Assembly: GCA_017620155.1 (NCBI GenBank)
Contig: JAFZQY010000092.1
Coordinates: 1-62,910 of the forward strand
Direction: 5' to 3'
From: Lachnospiraceae bacterium
Lineage (GTDB): Bacteria; Bacillota; Clostridia; Lachnospirales; Lachnospiraceae
DNA length: 62,910 bases
Position 1 is the first letter of the stretch; the number at the start of each line of letters is the position of its first letter. The translations under genes were made by a program, and so were the position numbers. Under the pieces are notes generated by a model that worked only from the letters and a program-made list of their open reading frames with translations, searched no databases and was not told where the DNA came from. Below, piece after piece: positions 44,979 through 53,287 of the stretch.

Positions 44979-46346
44979 ATGAATGCTTATCTTGAGATAT
45001 ATATAACCGGATTATCCCGGTATCTTCTCGGGATATATCTCGTAATATATGTTCTTTTCGGGATCATCACCCTGTTCAGGGATGATGATTACTATAATAA
45101 TGCCGTTTTTTATTCGGGACAGAACGTATGCATGTTCCTTTTTCATTTTACGGCTTTCTTAAGCATGTGCTTTCATACGGGTGACATGAAACTCATGGGC
45201 TTCTACGTGGCTTCCCAGCTGCTCATGATAGGTATCGTGGTGGTAGCTCAGATCCTGTATCCGTATACTGACAGACTCTTCACCAACAATATGTGCATGC
45301 TCATGAGCATAGGTTTCGTTATACTTACGAGGCTCAACTATAACAAGGCTCTCAAGGAATTCTTTATCATCACTATATCCATGATGCTGAGCATGGGTGT
45401 GCCTTTTATCATCAGACGCTTCAAACATCTCCATACTTTCAAATGGATATATGCTTCAATAGGCATAGCCATTCTGGGTACTGTCCTTATCGCGGGAACC
45501 GTGACTTACGGTGCCAATATCTCTTATTCTCTGGGAGGGATCACATTCCAGCCCTCTGAGATCGTCAAGATCGTGTTTGTTTTCTTCGTGGCTGCCGGAT
45601 TCGTAAGAGCCAGGGGCTTTGGGGAAGTTGCGGTCACAGCTGCGATCGCGCTCGTTCATATCCTGATACTGGTTCTTAGCAGGGATCTCGGAAGTGCGCT
45701 CATATTCGGTGTTGTATATGTCATCATGGCTTATGTAGCTACCGGAAACTTCGCGTATGTGGCCATAAGCGGCGCAGTAGGAGCGGTAGGAGCTGTGATG
45801 GCTTATAAGCTTTTTACTCATGTTCAGGTCAGGATCATGGCCTGGCGTGATCCCTGGAGCACGATAGACAATACCGGATACCAGATCACGCAGTCGCTGT
45901 TTGCTTTAAGTTCCGGATCCACCTGGGGAGTCGGCCTCATGAAAGGAAATCCCCTCAAAATTCCATTTGTAGAAGATGACTTCGTATTCTCTGCGATAGT
46001 GGAGGAGATGGGCTTTGTGACGGGCATAGCGCTTCTTGGCATATGCCTGATCAGTTTCATCAGAGCGCTCATCATGGCAGCAAGACTCAGGTCGATGTTT
46101 TACCGTCTGCTTGCAGTAGGACTGGCATCGGCATATATATTCCAGGTATTTCTGACAGTTGGTGGAGGCGTGAAATTCATTCCGCTTACCGGTGTCACGC
46201 TTCCTTTTGTCAGCTACGGAGGAAGCTCGGCTCTTGCCAGCATACTGCTTTTTGAAGTATTGGCGGGAGTCAGCCTGATAGCAGGCGATGAGAGAGATTA
46301 TTACGAGAAGATCAATGAAAAAGACTCGGAAAGTCCGTACGAATAA
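44979..46346 (+). CDS. SEDS-family peptidoglycan glycosyltransferase (FtsW/RodA/SpoVE)
   Basis: A 455-residue polytopic membrane protein with about ten helices. The conserved SEDS features are QPSEIVKIVFV near residue 188, SRDLGSALIF near 228 with the catalytic Asp, TGVTLPFVSYGGSS near 405 and GYQITQSLFALSSG near 298. It polymerises glycan strands with the partner transpeptidase encoded next. The gene starts directly after the U32 stop and overlaps the PBP gene. The N-terminal third is less conserved and longer than in RodA. Confidence 0.92.
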   Translation: MNAYLEIYITGLSRYLLGIYLVIYVLFGIITLFRDDDYYNNAVFYSGQNVCMFLFHFTAFLSMCFHTGDMKLMGFYVASQLLMIGIVVVAQILYPYTDRLFTNNMCMLMSIGFVILTRLNYNKALKEFFIITISMMLSMGVPFIIRRFKHLHTFKWIYASIGIAILGTVLIAGTVTYGANISYSLGGITFQPSEIVKIVFVFFVAAGFVRARGFGEVAVTAAIALVHILILVLSRDLGSALIFGVVYVIMAYVATGNFAYVAISGAVGAVGAVMAYKLFTHVQVRIMAWRDPWSTIDNTGYQITQSLFALSSGSTWGVGLMKGNPLKIPFVEDDFVFSAIVEEMGFVTGIALLGICLISFIRALIMAARLRSMFYRLLAVGLASAYIFQVFLTVGGGVKFIPLTGVTLPFVSYGGSSALASILLFEVLAGVSLIAGDERDYYEKINEKDSESPYE

Positions 46347-47829
46347 TACGAATAATGAGCAGTCTCTCAAAGCAGAGAAGCATATGAAGCAGTCGAAACT
46401 CGCGATCGTAGTTTCGGGTGTTTCGGTATGCCTTTTATTTGTATGCATGAGCATATATATGGTTAAATATGCCGCAACGCATGAGATCGAGATGTTCGAC
46501 AACAGCTATAATTCGTATGCGATCAGGTTATCGAAAGAGTATCTGCGCGGCAAGATCTATTCGGGAGACGGAGAAGTCCTCGCTTATTCGGAAGGTGAGT
46601 CTGCCGAATCACAGCATCGTGTATATCCATACGGTAATATGTTTGCCCATGCGGTAGGCTATTCCACGTGCGGAAAGATGGGTGTTGAGAGCGCGGCTAA
46701 CTATTATCTCTTAAACTATCATTCGGGACTTAACAATATCGCACACGCGACCGCAGAAGATGAACTGGTTACTGCAGACAGTGTATATACGACACTTGAT
46801 ACTTCGCTTCAGCAGGTGGCTTTTGATTCTCTGGGAGTATATAAGGGTGCCGTGATCATCACGGAGGTTGATACGGGACGCATACTTGCGATGGTTTCAA
46901 AACCCGATTTTGATCCCAATCAGATCGACGCTCTCTGGGAAGAATTCAGGAATGACAAGGAGAGTACTAACCTCTTAAACCGCGTGACGCAGGGCCAGTA
47001 TCCTCCCGGATCGACATTTAAGATCATCACTACCTTAGAATACCTGCGTGAAAACGATCATTCTTATTCCGGATATCATTTTAACTGCGGAGGATCCTTT
47101 ACCTACGACGGCGATACCATCCGCTGTTATCACGGTACCGTGCACGGAGCCGTGGATTTTGCCACATCTTTTGCAAAAAGCTGTAACTCGTCTTTTGCAA
47201 ACATGGGTGTATCGTTCGACAGGAAATCATTCCAGAAGACTCTTGAGAGCCTCATGTTTGAGAAAGAACTGCCTTATGATCTTCCTTCAGCGGTTTCTCA
47301 TACTGCTGTGAACGAAAATACGGACACTCACAATATTATGCAGGCGAGCATCGGTCAGGGTCAGGATTCGATATCGCCTCTGCATATGAACATGATAACC
47401 TGTGCGATCGCCAACGGCGGAATACTCATGAAGCCGCATCTTATCGACCGCGTGGAATCCACATCAGGTACCGTAGTTGCGAATTTCAAGCCCGAGGAAG
47501 TAGGACGATTAATGACGGAGGAAGAGAGTACCCTGCTTACGGAACTCATGATCGAAGTGGTAAAAAGAGGAACCGGTACAAGATTACAGGATGACAGATA
47601 TACGGCAGCCGGAAAGACAGGCTCGGCTGAGTTTTCGAGCACTACAAAAGATGATTCACATGCGTGGTTTACGGGATTTGCACCGGCCGAAGATCCGAAG
47701 ATAGCGGTTACTATCATAATCGAGGGCGCAGGCAGCGGCGGAGAGTATGCCGTACCTATAGCAAAGAGAATGTTTGATCAGTATTTTACGGATAATCCTA
47801 TAGTAGTTACGGGTGATTCCGAAGAATAA
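46315..47829 (+). CDS. Class B penicillin-binding protein (transpeptidase)
   Basis: A protein of about 504 residues with one N-terminal transmembrane helix, a short non-catalytic domain and a transpeptidase domain. The three active-site boxes are SXXK in PPGSTFKIIT, SXN in KSCNSSFAN and KTG in AAGKTGSAEFS. It cross-links peptidoglycan made by the preceding SEDS protein. Three in-frame starts are possible (46288, 46315, 46384); I prefer 46315, which has GAGAAG nearby and overlaps the SEDS gene by 32 bases. Confidence 0.92.
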   Translation: MKKTRKVRTNNTNNEQSLKAEKHMKQSKLAIVVSGVSVCLLFVCMSIYMVKYAATHEIEMFDNSYNSYAIRLSKEYLRGKIYSGDGEVLAYSEGESAESQHRVYPYGNMFAHAVGYSTCGKMGVESAANYYLLNYHSGLNNIAHATAEDELVTADSVYTTLDTSLQQVAFDSLGVYKGAVIITEVDTGRILAMVSKPDFDPNQIDALWEEFRNDKESTNLLNRVTQGQYPPGSTFKIITTLEYLRENDHSYSGYHFNCGGSFTYDGDTIRCYHGTVHGAVDFATSFAKSCNSSFANMGVSFDRKSFQKTLESLMFEKELPYDLPSAVSHTAVNENTDTHNIMQASIGQGQDSISPLHMNMITCAIANGGILMKPHLIDRVESTSGTVVANFKPEEVGRLMTEEESTLLTELMIEVVKRGTGTRLQDDRYTAAGKTGSAEFSSTTKDDSHAWFTGFAPAEDPKIAVTIIIEGAGSGGEYAVPIAKRMFDQYFTDNPIVVTGDSEE

Positions 47830-47838
47830 GACTGATCG

Positions 47839-48897
47839 TCAGAAAAGCGCATAGATCGTTACAGTATCGGGCAAAGTATTCATATCGATCAGATTTCCGT
47901 TCACATCTTTGATCATCGGACGTGATATATGCATCTGATTGATAAGTATAACTTCTCCTTCAGTGCCGTCGGTAAGTTTTGCATGAAGGCCCATCTGTGA
48001 TTTCGCGATGTTATATAGTATCGAATTCAATTTGAATTTATTGAATTTGATGCCGTCTTTCTCAAAATTCGAGATTATCTCAAATGTATTGAGCGGATAT
48101 CTGTATGTCTTGGGAACGGACATGGCTTCGTAAGCATCTATGATCGAGCAATACTGGGCAAAATCATCGATCTGACCGATGTTTAACTTGTTGGGATAGC
48201 CTGAACCGTCGCCTTTTTCATGATGCTGAAGAGCGGAGAGCGCGATGGGACCGGAGAGGCCTACACTGCTTAAGAGGTCGTGCCCCAAGGTGGTATGAGT
48301 CTTCATGGTCTCAAACTCTTCATCAGTCAGTTTGGAAGGCTTATACAGAAGGTCTCTGGGCAGACACAGCTTACCGATATCATAGAGAAAAGCGCACTGT
48401 ATCAAAGTGAAGATATCAGCTTTGCTCATTCCCTGCCATGTACCGAATACAGATGCTATGAGACCGCAGTTTAACTGGTGCTCATAGAGCATGTTATCAA
48501 CATCGGGAGGAATATTTCTCAGATAATCGAGCAGTATCTCGCCGTTTTTGGCATTGGAAGCAAGCTTAACATAGATTCCCATGAGCTGATCCATGGGAGG
48601 AGCGACCTTATTGTTGACTAAATTATCTATGATGCCTCTGAATTGGGGAAGAACTTCGTAATAAACTTTCTTGAACTGTTTGAAGTCATCGCTTAATTTT
48701 ACACGCTCAGTATGAGTTTCGGCGAAATCTATATCCTCCATAATGGTAACTGCCATTATGTTGTGTCTTGCTAATCTGTCAAGTGCCTTGGGATCCAGTT
48801 TTGTACCGGCGGAATAGAGTTTTTCTCCGTGATTGGAGATTATATCTTCGCCGAGCATATCGCCGACTTTTAAAGTTATGCGAGCAACAGTTTTCAA
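47839..48897 (-). CDS. Variant HD-GYP-like protein
   Basis: A 352-residue cytoplasmic protein with a C-terminal HD-GYP-type domain (about 130-290), a family that hydrolyses cyclic di-GMP. GDGSGYP is intact at 229-235, as are H140, K176, H201 and HH 225-226. However, the HD dyad reads Y172-D173, so one metal-ligand His is missing. The N-terminal 125 residues start with KVGDMLGEDII, common before HD-GYP domains, and the C-terminal 60 residues form a small beta module. The start is TTG with GAGGA 8 bases upstream. It may bind rather than hydrolyse the nucleotide (inferred). Confidence 0.83.
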   Translation of the reverse strand: MKTVARITLKVGDMLGEDIISNHGEKLYSAGTKLDPKALDRLARHNIMAVTIMEDIDFAETHTERVKLSDDFKQFKKVYYEVLPQFRGIIDNLVNNKVAPPMDQLMGIYVKLASNAKNGEILLDYLRNIPPDVDNMLYEHQLNCGLIASVFGTWQGMSKADIFTLIQCAFLYDIGKLCLPRDLLYKPSKLTDEEFETMKTHTTLGHDLLSSVGLSGPIALSALQHHEKGDGSGYPNKLNIGQIDDFAQYCSIIDAYEAMSVPKTYRYPLNTFEIISNFEKDGIKFNKFKLNSILYNIAKSQMGLHAKLTDGTEGEVILINQMHISRPMIKDVNGNLIDMNTLPDTVTIYALF

Positions 48898-48932
48898 ACC
48901 TTTGTCCTCACTCAGATTTCATAGATAGATTT

Positions 48933-48962
48933 AGTATATAAAGTTTTACACAAATCCGTCAA
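48933..48962 (-). promoter_or_regulatory. Candidate sigma-A promoter of the HD-GYP-like gene
   Basis: On the minus strand TTGACG (48957-48962) and TATACT (48933-48938) are separated by 18 bp. Transcription would start about 30 bases before the TTG start codon. Confidence 0.5.
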
Positions 48963-49011
48963 GGTATGATAAATTTAAGAAGTAAGATTATTGAAAAATC
49001 GGTGAAAAATA

Positions 49012-49347
49012 ATGAAAATCGCGCCTAATGCATATGTTTCCGAGAAGATAAAACATAAGACGATCACCGTGGCTAAATTCAGGGTGAATAAACTCGTCCC
49101 CGGGGTTTACATAATACGCGAAGCAAATGATCCCGACCAGCTTGAGATCATGAGAGCCGATCTCTTCAAACAGAAAAGCTTAAGGCAGAGCGATGAAAAG
49201 CCGATCCTTGCTTTTGCATCCGGTTATGACGATGCGGTCGATATAATCACCAATATCACCAAAGATGCCGTTGATAAATATGGTTTTCCCTATTTAAAGA
49301 AATACGTTAACAGCGAGTACTATGGCAGCATTAGCTATAATTCTTAA
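49012..49347 (+). CDS. Small protein of unknown function
   Basis: A 111-residue protein I do not recognise. It is mixed alpha/beta, moderately basic, with no signal peptide, helix anchor or cysteine. The ATG at 49012 has GGTGA 7 bases upstream. It overlaps the DUF2953 gene by 26 bases, so it is probably translated with the DUF2953-GerW-J-domain genes. It is divergent from the HD-GYP-like gene. Confidence 0.65.
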   Translation: MKIAPNAYVSEKIKHKTITVAKFRVNKLVPGVYIIREANDPDQLEIMRADLFKQKSLRQSDEKPILAFASGYDDAVDIITNITKDAVDKYGFPYLKKYVNSEYYGSISYNS

Positions 49348-50404
49348 AATTCTAAAGATAATCGGGATCGTACTCCTGTGTGTGATCGGGCTGGTTCTGC
49401 TTAATATCATTCTCGTTCTTTTTGTTCCTATCAGATATAAAGCTCAGTTTGTGAGGACGGGAGAAGAAGGAGATGATCCGGTCAATGCAAAAGGGTATGT
49501 GAGCTGGCTCCTCCATATAGTGCATGTATCACTGGCTTATCCTGCAGAAGCGTATGCGACCATCCGGATATTCGGTATCCCCGTAGCCAGGATACCTCAG
49601 GATGAGGAGACCATCCGGAAGAAAGCCGAGAAACAGAAGAAGAAAGAGGAGGCGGCACGGAAGAAAGCAGAAGCATCCGGTGAGCAATCCGCCGGGATCG
49701 AAGCATCCGGTGAGCAATCCGCCGGGATAGAAGCTTTCTCAGCCGATGAAGGGCCGGAACTGGATGATTCCTCTGATTTTTTTGAACATACCGATCAGGA
49801 GATAGAAGATGGAGCAGAATCACTGAGCGAACAGGACGAAGATGCCGCTGAAGATGAGCGCAAATCAATATTTAGTAGATTTAAGGGCTTTATTCACAAG
49901 ATAAAGTGTACAATCAGGAATATCTGTGATAAAATAAAAAAGATTGCGGACGATTTATTTGATAAAACGAAATCCGCCGAGGAAAAACTGCAAAGTATCA
50001 AAAAAGACATAGACTATTATCATAAGATACTGACCAGCGAATTATTCGAAAGAACTTTTGAAAAGTGCAAAAAGAAGATCCTGAAGCTTTTCCGATCTAT
50101 ACTTCCCCGTAAGGGTGATATCAAATTGGAAGTCGGATTTGACGATCCGTATACTACCGGAGAGATCCTCGCGATAGCCGCTATATTACAGCCCGTTACC
50201 GGCAGATTCCTCCATGTATACGGCAATTTTGATGAAAGCATCATAAGAGGCGGAGGATACTTTAAAGGACGTATATATATCATAGAGGTTGTTAAGATCG
50301 TATTGTATTACCTGATCAACCGGGACCTCAAGACACTGATCAAACTCTTTAAGAAAGAGCCTGTTAAGAAAAAAGGCAGAAGAACAGACAGGAGGAAGAC
50401 CTAA
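49322..50404 (+). CDS. DUF2953-family membrane protein
   Basis: A 360-residue protein with an N-terminal transmembrane helix (about 8-38), a basic and then acidic low-complexity linker (about 95-180), and a C-terminal DUF2953 region (GDIKLEVGFDDPYTTGEIL near residue 262, VYGNFDESIIRGGGYFKGR near 300). DUF2953 genes are typically next to ytfJ/gerW, as here, and are linked to sporulation. The linker contains a perfect duplication of EASGEQSAGI from a 30-bp tandem repeat. Its stop overlaps the gerW start by 1 base. Confidence 0.8.
   Translation: MAALAIILKILKIIGIVLLCVIGLVLLNIILVLFVPIRYKAQFVRTGEEGDDPVNAKGYVSWLLHIVHVSLAYPAEAYATIRIFGIPVARIPQDEETIRKKAEKQKKKEEAARKKAEASGEQSAGIEASGEQSAGIEAFSADEGPELDDSSDFFEHTDQEIEDGAESLSEQDEDAAEDERKSIFSRFKGFIHKIKCTIRNICDKIKKIADDLFDKTKSAEEKLQSIKKDIDYYHKILTSELFERTFEKCKKKILKLFRSILPRKGDIKLEVGFDDPYTTGEILAIAAILQPVTGRFLHVYGNFDESIIRGGGYFKGRIYIIEVVKIVLYYLINRDLKTLIKLFKKEPVKKKGRRTDRRKT
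49671..49730 (+). repeat. Two-copy 30-bp tandem repeat in the DUF2953 gene
   Basis: Units 49671-49700 and 49701-49730 differ at one position and encode EASGEQSAGI twice in the charged linker. A multiple of three keeps the frame, so copy number could vary among strains. Confidence 0.9.
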
Positions 50405-50799
50405 TGGCAGATACCAATAATTTTAACGGTGTAATAGATTCTCTCATGAAGGGAATGAATACTGTACTGGCTACCAAGACCGTAGTCGGAGAAGCCACCA
50501 GAGTCGGAGATACTATCATCCTTCCTCTTGTGGATGTTTCTTTCGGTGTAGGTGCGGGAGCCAATTCCGCAGACAGAAAGAACGGAGCAGGCGGCGGATT
50601 TGCAGGAAAAATGAGCCCCAGCGCTGTTCTCGTTATCCAGAACGGTTCCACCAAGCTTGTTAATGTCAAGAATCAGGATGCTGTAACCAAGATACTTGAC
50701 ATGATCCCCGATCTGGTTGACAAATTCACTAAACCCAAGGATATGATCACGGATGATGCTGCCCTTGACATCGCTTTCCCCGTTGAAGCAGAAGATTAA
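50404..50799 (+). CDS. GerW-family sporulation protein (YtfJ-like)
   Basis: A 131-residue protein of the GerW/YtfJ family, implicated in spore germination in Bacillus. Diagnostic segments are GEATRVGDTIILPLVDVSFG near residue 29, a Gly-rich GGGFAGKMSPSAVLVI stretch near 63 and a hydrophobic-acidic C-terminus. AGGAGG lies 6 bases before the ATG. The organism may sporulate or retain part of the programme; no other spore gene is in the window. Confidence 0.88.
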   Translation: MADTNNFNGVIDSLMKGMNTVLATKTVVGEATRVGDTIILPLVDVSFGVGAGANSADRKNGAGGGFAGKMSPSAVLVIQNGSTKLVNVKNQDAVTKILDMIPDLVDKFTKPKDMITDDAALDIAFPVEAED

Positions 50800-50810
50800 G
50801 AGGACCGTTT

Positions 50811-51668
50811 ATGCCTGACCATATGACAAAAAATGCCGGTGACGCTATCCGTTCGATCATTGACGAATTTGATGCCGAGATCGAGCAGGATATGCAGGAT
50901 ATCATCAACAACTCCTATGACAGTATCGATGTAGAGCGTGTTGATGATGAACTGTTTGCTGAAGAAGCAGTTTCGATTGAAGAAGATATCATCGCAGATA
51001 CCGAAGAAGATATCATCTCGGATACGGAAGATGAGATACCTGAAGCAGAGGCTGAGGACGAAGCCGAGGACGATACTGCCGATGATGTTGCCGATGATCC
51101 GTATGAAGATCACGACTACAAGAACTGGCTTTTTGAAGAAAATGTACGCTTAAAGGAAGTCGAGAGACATCTCGAAGAAGAAAAAGAACGTCTCGAAGCG
51201 TATGAAAAAGAACTTGATAAGAAAGCCAAGGATGTCGAATCCATGAGCGACAAGTTCTCTCAGGAAAAGGCCCAGTTTAAGGATGAGATGAATATCCTCA
51301 CCGGGCAGGTTACCAGAGAGCGCCAGAGACTTAAACAGGACGAGCAGTTCTTCGATCAGAAGATGGCGATACTCAAAGCCGGATTTGCCGATCTTGATAA
51401 GGCCAAAAGAGAGCTCGAAGCCGAGAAGAGACGTTTTGATGCCCAGCCGACGGCATTTTTCGAAGATGATATTCCCGGATATGCAATGCCAGTTGCGCGT
51501 GCGCTCTTTGCAGGGATCACCAATCCGCTGATGCTTAAGAAGAGATACAAGGATCTCGTCAAGATCTATCATCCCGATAATCTGGCAGGAGATCAGGGCC
51601 TGTTTAAGGCCATAACGCTTGAATATGAGCGGCTCCAGGGCTTGATCGGCAATGAGGATATCGGCTAA
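50811..51668 (+). CDS. Coiled-coil protein with C-terminal J domain
   Basis: A 285-residue protein. The N-terminal 105 residues are strongly acidic with repeated EEDII and EDE runs, a coiled coil follows (about 110-220, rich in K/E/R), and the last 50 residues form a J domain with the HPD motif in KIYHPDNLAG. J domains stimulate Hsp70 (DnaK) ATPase; a C-terminal position on a coiled coil suggests a targeted co-chaperone or division-linked factor. AGAGGA precedes the ATG. A strong terminator follows at 51742-51778, closing the group from 49012. Confidence 0.75.
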   Translation: MPDHMTKNAGDAIRSIIDEFDAEIEQDMQDIINNSYDSIDVERVDDELFAEEAVSIEEDIIADTEEDIISDTEDEIPEAEAEDEAEDDTADDVADDPYEDHDYKNWLFEENVRLKEVERHLEEEKERLEAYEKELDKKAKDVESMSDKFSQEKAQFKDEMNILTGQVTRERQRLKQDEQFFDQKMAILKAGFADLDKAKRELEAEKRRFDAQPTAFFEDDIPGYAMPVARALFAGITNPLMLKKRYKDLVKIYHPDNLAGDQGLFKAITLEYERLQGLIGNEDIG

Positions 51669-51741
51669 GCTAATTGATACAAATATATTGGCTGAAAGCC
51701 GATTAACGCAGCCTGTTAAATTGTTTTTTATATATTTCGGA

Positions 51742-51778
51742 AAGCCTTCGTGTAGATGATACATGAAGGTTTTTTCTT
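51742..51778 (+). terminator. Rho-independent terminator
   Basis: A 10-bp stem (51745-51754 with 51760-51769, one G-T pair) and a 5-base loop are followed by six T and then CTT. AAA before the stem can extend pairing. It ends the DUF2953-GerW-J-domain transcript and separates it from the flagellar promoter. Confidence 0.9.
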
Positions 51779-51807
51779 AATTAAATACAATATGTTGTTA
51801 AAAAGGG

Positions 51808-51834
51808 TTAAGAATCCACATTTTATGCCGAAAT
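51808..51834 (+). promoter_or_regulatory. sigma-28 (SigD/FliA) flagellin promoter
   Basis: TTAA (51808-51811), a 15-base spacer and GCCGAAAT (51827-51834) match the sigma-28 consensus TAAA-N15-GCCGATAT closely. It lies 70 bases before the flagellin start, as expected for a late flagellar gene. Confidence 0.85.
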
Positions 51835-51861
51835 AAATTGTGCATGGATGCAGTTAGGAAG

Positions 51862-51898
51862 ATGAATGGATTCGTCTCGTTTTCACGGATGGGTTCAT
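51862..51898 (+). promoter_or_regulatory. Leader hairpin with GGA motifs before the flagellin
   Basis: Arms 51862-51875 and 51885-51898 pair at 12 of 14 positions (two G-T pairs, one two-base G/G mismatch) around a 9-base loop. The right arm contains ACGGATGG, close to the CsrA core (A-C-x-GGA-x-G), and its GGATGGG is the only Shine-Dalgarno-like site for the ATG at 51905. Repression by CsrA or by RNA folding is inferred; csrA and fliW are not in the window. Confidence 0.5.
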
Positions 51899-51904
51899 AT
51901 TTTT

Positions 51905-53278
51905 ATGTTAAGTGTTGCGCACAACTTAACTGCATATAATGCTCAGAGACAGTTCAATCTTATCAACAACAGTCGGGCTAAATCAGTCGAAAAACTCTCT
52001 TCAGGCTACAAAGTGAACAGAGCAGCGGATGACGCTGCCAGTCTTGCTATTTCCGAGAAAATGAGGCGTCAGGTCAGAGGCCTTACTCAGGCATCTCTTA
52101 ACTGCCAGGACGGAATCAGTCTTAATCAGGTAAAAGACGGCGCTCTTAACGAAGTTCACGACATCTTAAACAGGATGAATGAACTGTCGGTTAAAGCCGC
52201 TAACGATACCCTGACTAATGAAGATCGTCTCTATGTTCAGGAAGAGATGAATCACCTCGTTTCCGAGATCAACAGGATCGGTTCCGATACCACATTCAAT
52301 CACATTCAGGTTTTCGATTACGCCAATCAGATGGGGATCACTACAACTCCTTCAAGTTCAGCCATCGGATCCGGATATCTTACGGATGTTTATCCCGAAA
52401 ACGGAAAGTATTATCCTTCGGCCAATTTGAATTTCAGTGGTGTGAATGCTGATACTGTAAAAGATTTATATGATAAGTCTTTCAGTTTTACCTGCAGCCA
52501 AAGTTGCGATGAAGCTTTTAAGTTCACATTTAAGGGCGATAACACCCCAAGTAGTGCATCAAATCTAAATGGATATGTAAAACACGAATATGTAATAAAT
52601 ATACAGGGTGAAACAACTGCAAAAGGTGTATTAGATAAACTGTTTGATTATGTCTATCATAATATGCCAACCGGTACAAATTGCTCAGCTACAAGTGTTA
52701 ATGATATGATGGTCAGCCATTCTAATCGAATGGTCAGAACATCTGATTCATCTATTTCTCTTGTGGCTGTAGTTGGTTACCCTACTGAAGATCAAGCAGC
52801 AAAAAAATTTGCATCAAGAACGGGTAGTCATGGAAAAGCTGACTGCACAGAAATAGCCAGCGTTATCAGCGATTCCGAATTCAAGCCCCAGCTTAAGATC
52901 CAGGCAGGCGCAGAGAGCGGACAGTACATCTACCTTACGATGGATACAATGAATGCCAAGGTTCTCGGCCTTGATCCCACAGATGTTTCTACACAGAGCG
53001 CTGCATCATCAGCAATAGATAAGATCAAAAACGCTTTTCATGAGATTTCCGAACAGAGATCCAGAGCAGGTGCAGAGCAGAACAGGCTTGAGCATACGAT
53101 CAGGAATCTCGACAACATCGTTGAAAACACGACGGCAGCAGAGTCACAGATAAGAGATACAGATATGGCAAAGCAGATGGTTGAGCTTTCTCTTAAGAAT
53201 ATCCTCGCTCAGGCAGGACAGAGCATGATGTCTCAGGCCAACCAGTCCAACCAGGGCGTTTTGAGTCTCCTTCAGTGA
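51905..53278 (+). CDS. Flagellin
   Basis: A 457-residue flagellin. The N-terminal D0/D1 region starts VAHNLTAYNAQRQFN and has RAADDAASLAISEKMRRQ; the C-terminal D0 region ends NQGVLSLLQ. The central region (about 52340-52860) is hypervariable and AT-richer in codon use than the flanks, with four cysteines, which is rare in flagellins. I chose ATG 51905 because it gives the canonical N-terminus; a longer frame starts at 51866 with AGGAAG before it. Transcribed from a sigma-28 promoter. It is followed by a zinc-ribbon gene and a second flagellin. Confidence 0.92.
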   Translation: MLSVAHNLTAYNAQRQFNLINNSRAKSVEKLSSGYKVNRAADDAASLAISEKMRRQVRGLTQASLNCQDGISLNQVKDGALNEVHDILNRMNELSVKAANDTLTNEDRLYVQEEMNHLVSEINRIGSDTTFNHIQVFDYANQMGITTTPSSSAIGSGYLTDVYPENGKYYPSANLNFSGVNADTVKDLYDKSFSFTCSQSCDEAFKFTFKGDNTPSSASNLNGYVKHEYVINIQGETTAKGVLDKLFDYVYHNMPTGTNCSATSVNDMMVSHSNRMVRTSDSSISLVAVVGYPTEDQAAKKFASRTGSHGKADCTEIASVISDSEFKPQLKIQAGAESGQYIYLTMDTMNAKVLGLDPTDVSTQSAASSAIDKIKNAFHEISEQRSRAGAEQNRLEHTIRNLDNIVENTTAAESQIRDTDMAKQMVELSLKNILAQAGQSMMSQANQSNQGVLSLLQ

Positions 53279-53287
53279 GGTTAACAG

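Noticed and set aside
51150-51764. 204-residue minus-strand open frame
   Set aside because: It is antisense to the J-domain gene and crosses its terminator; the translation has no domain and the sense frame is better supported.
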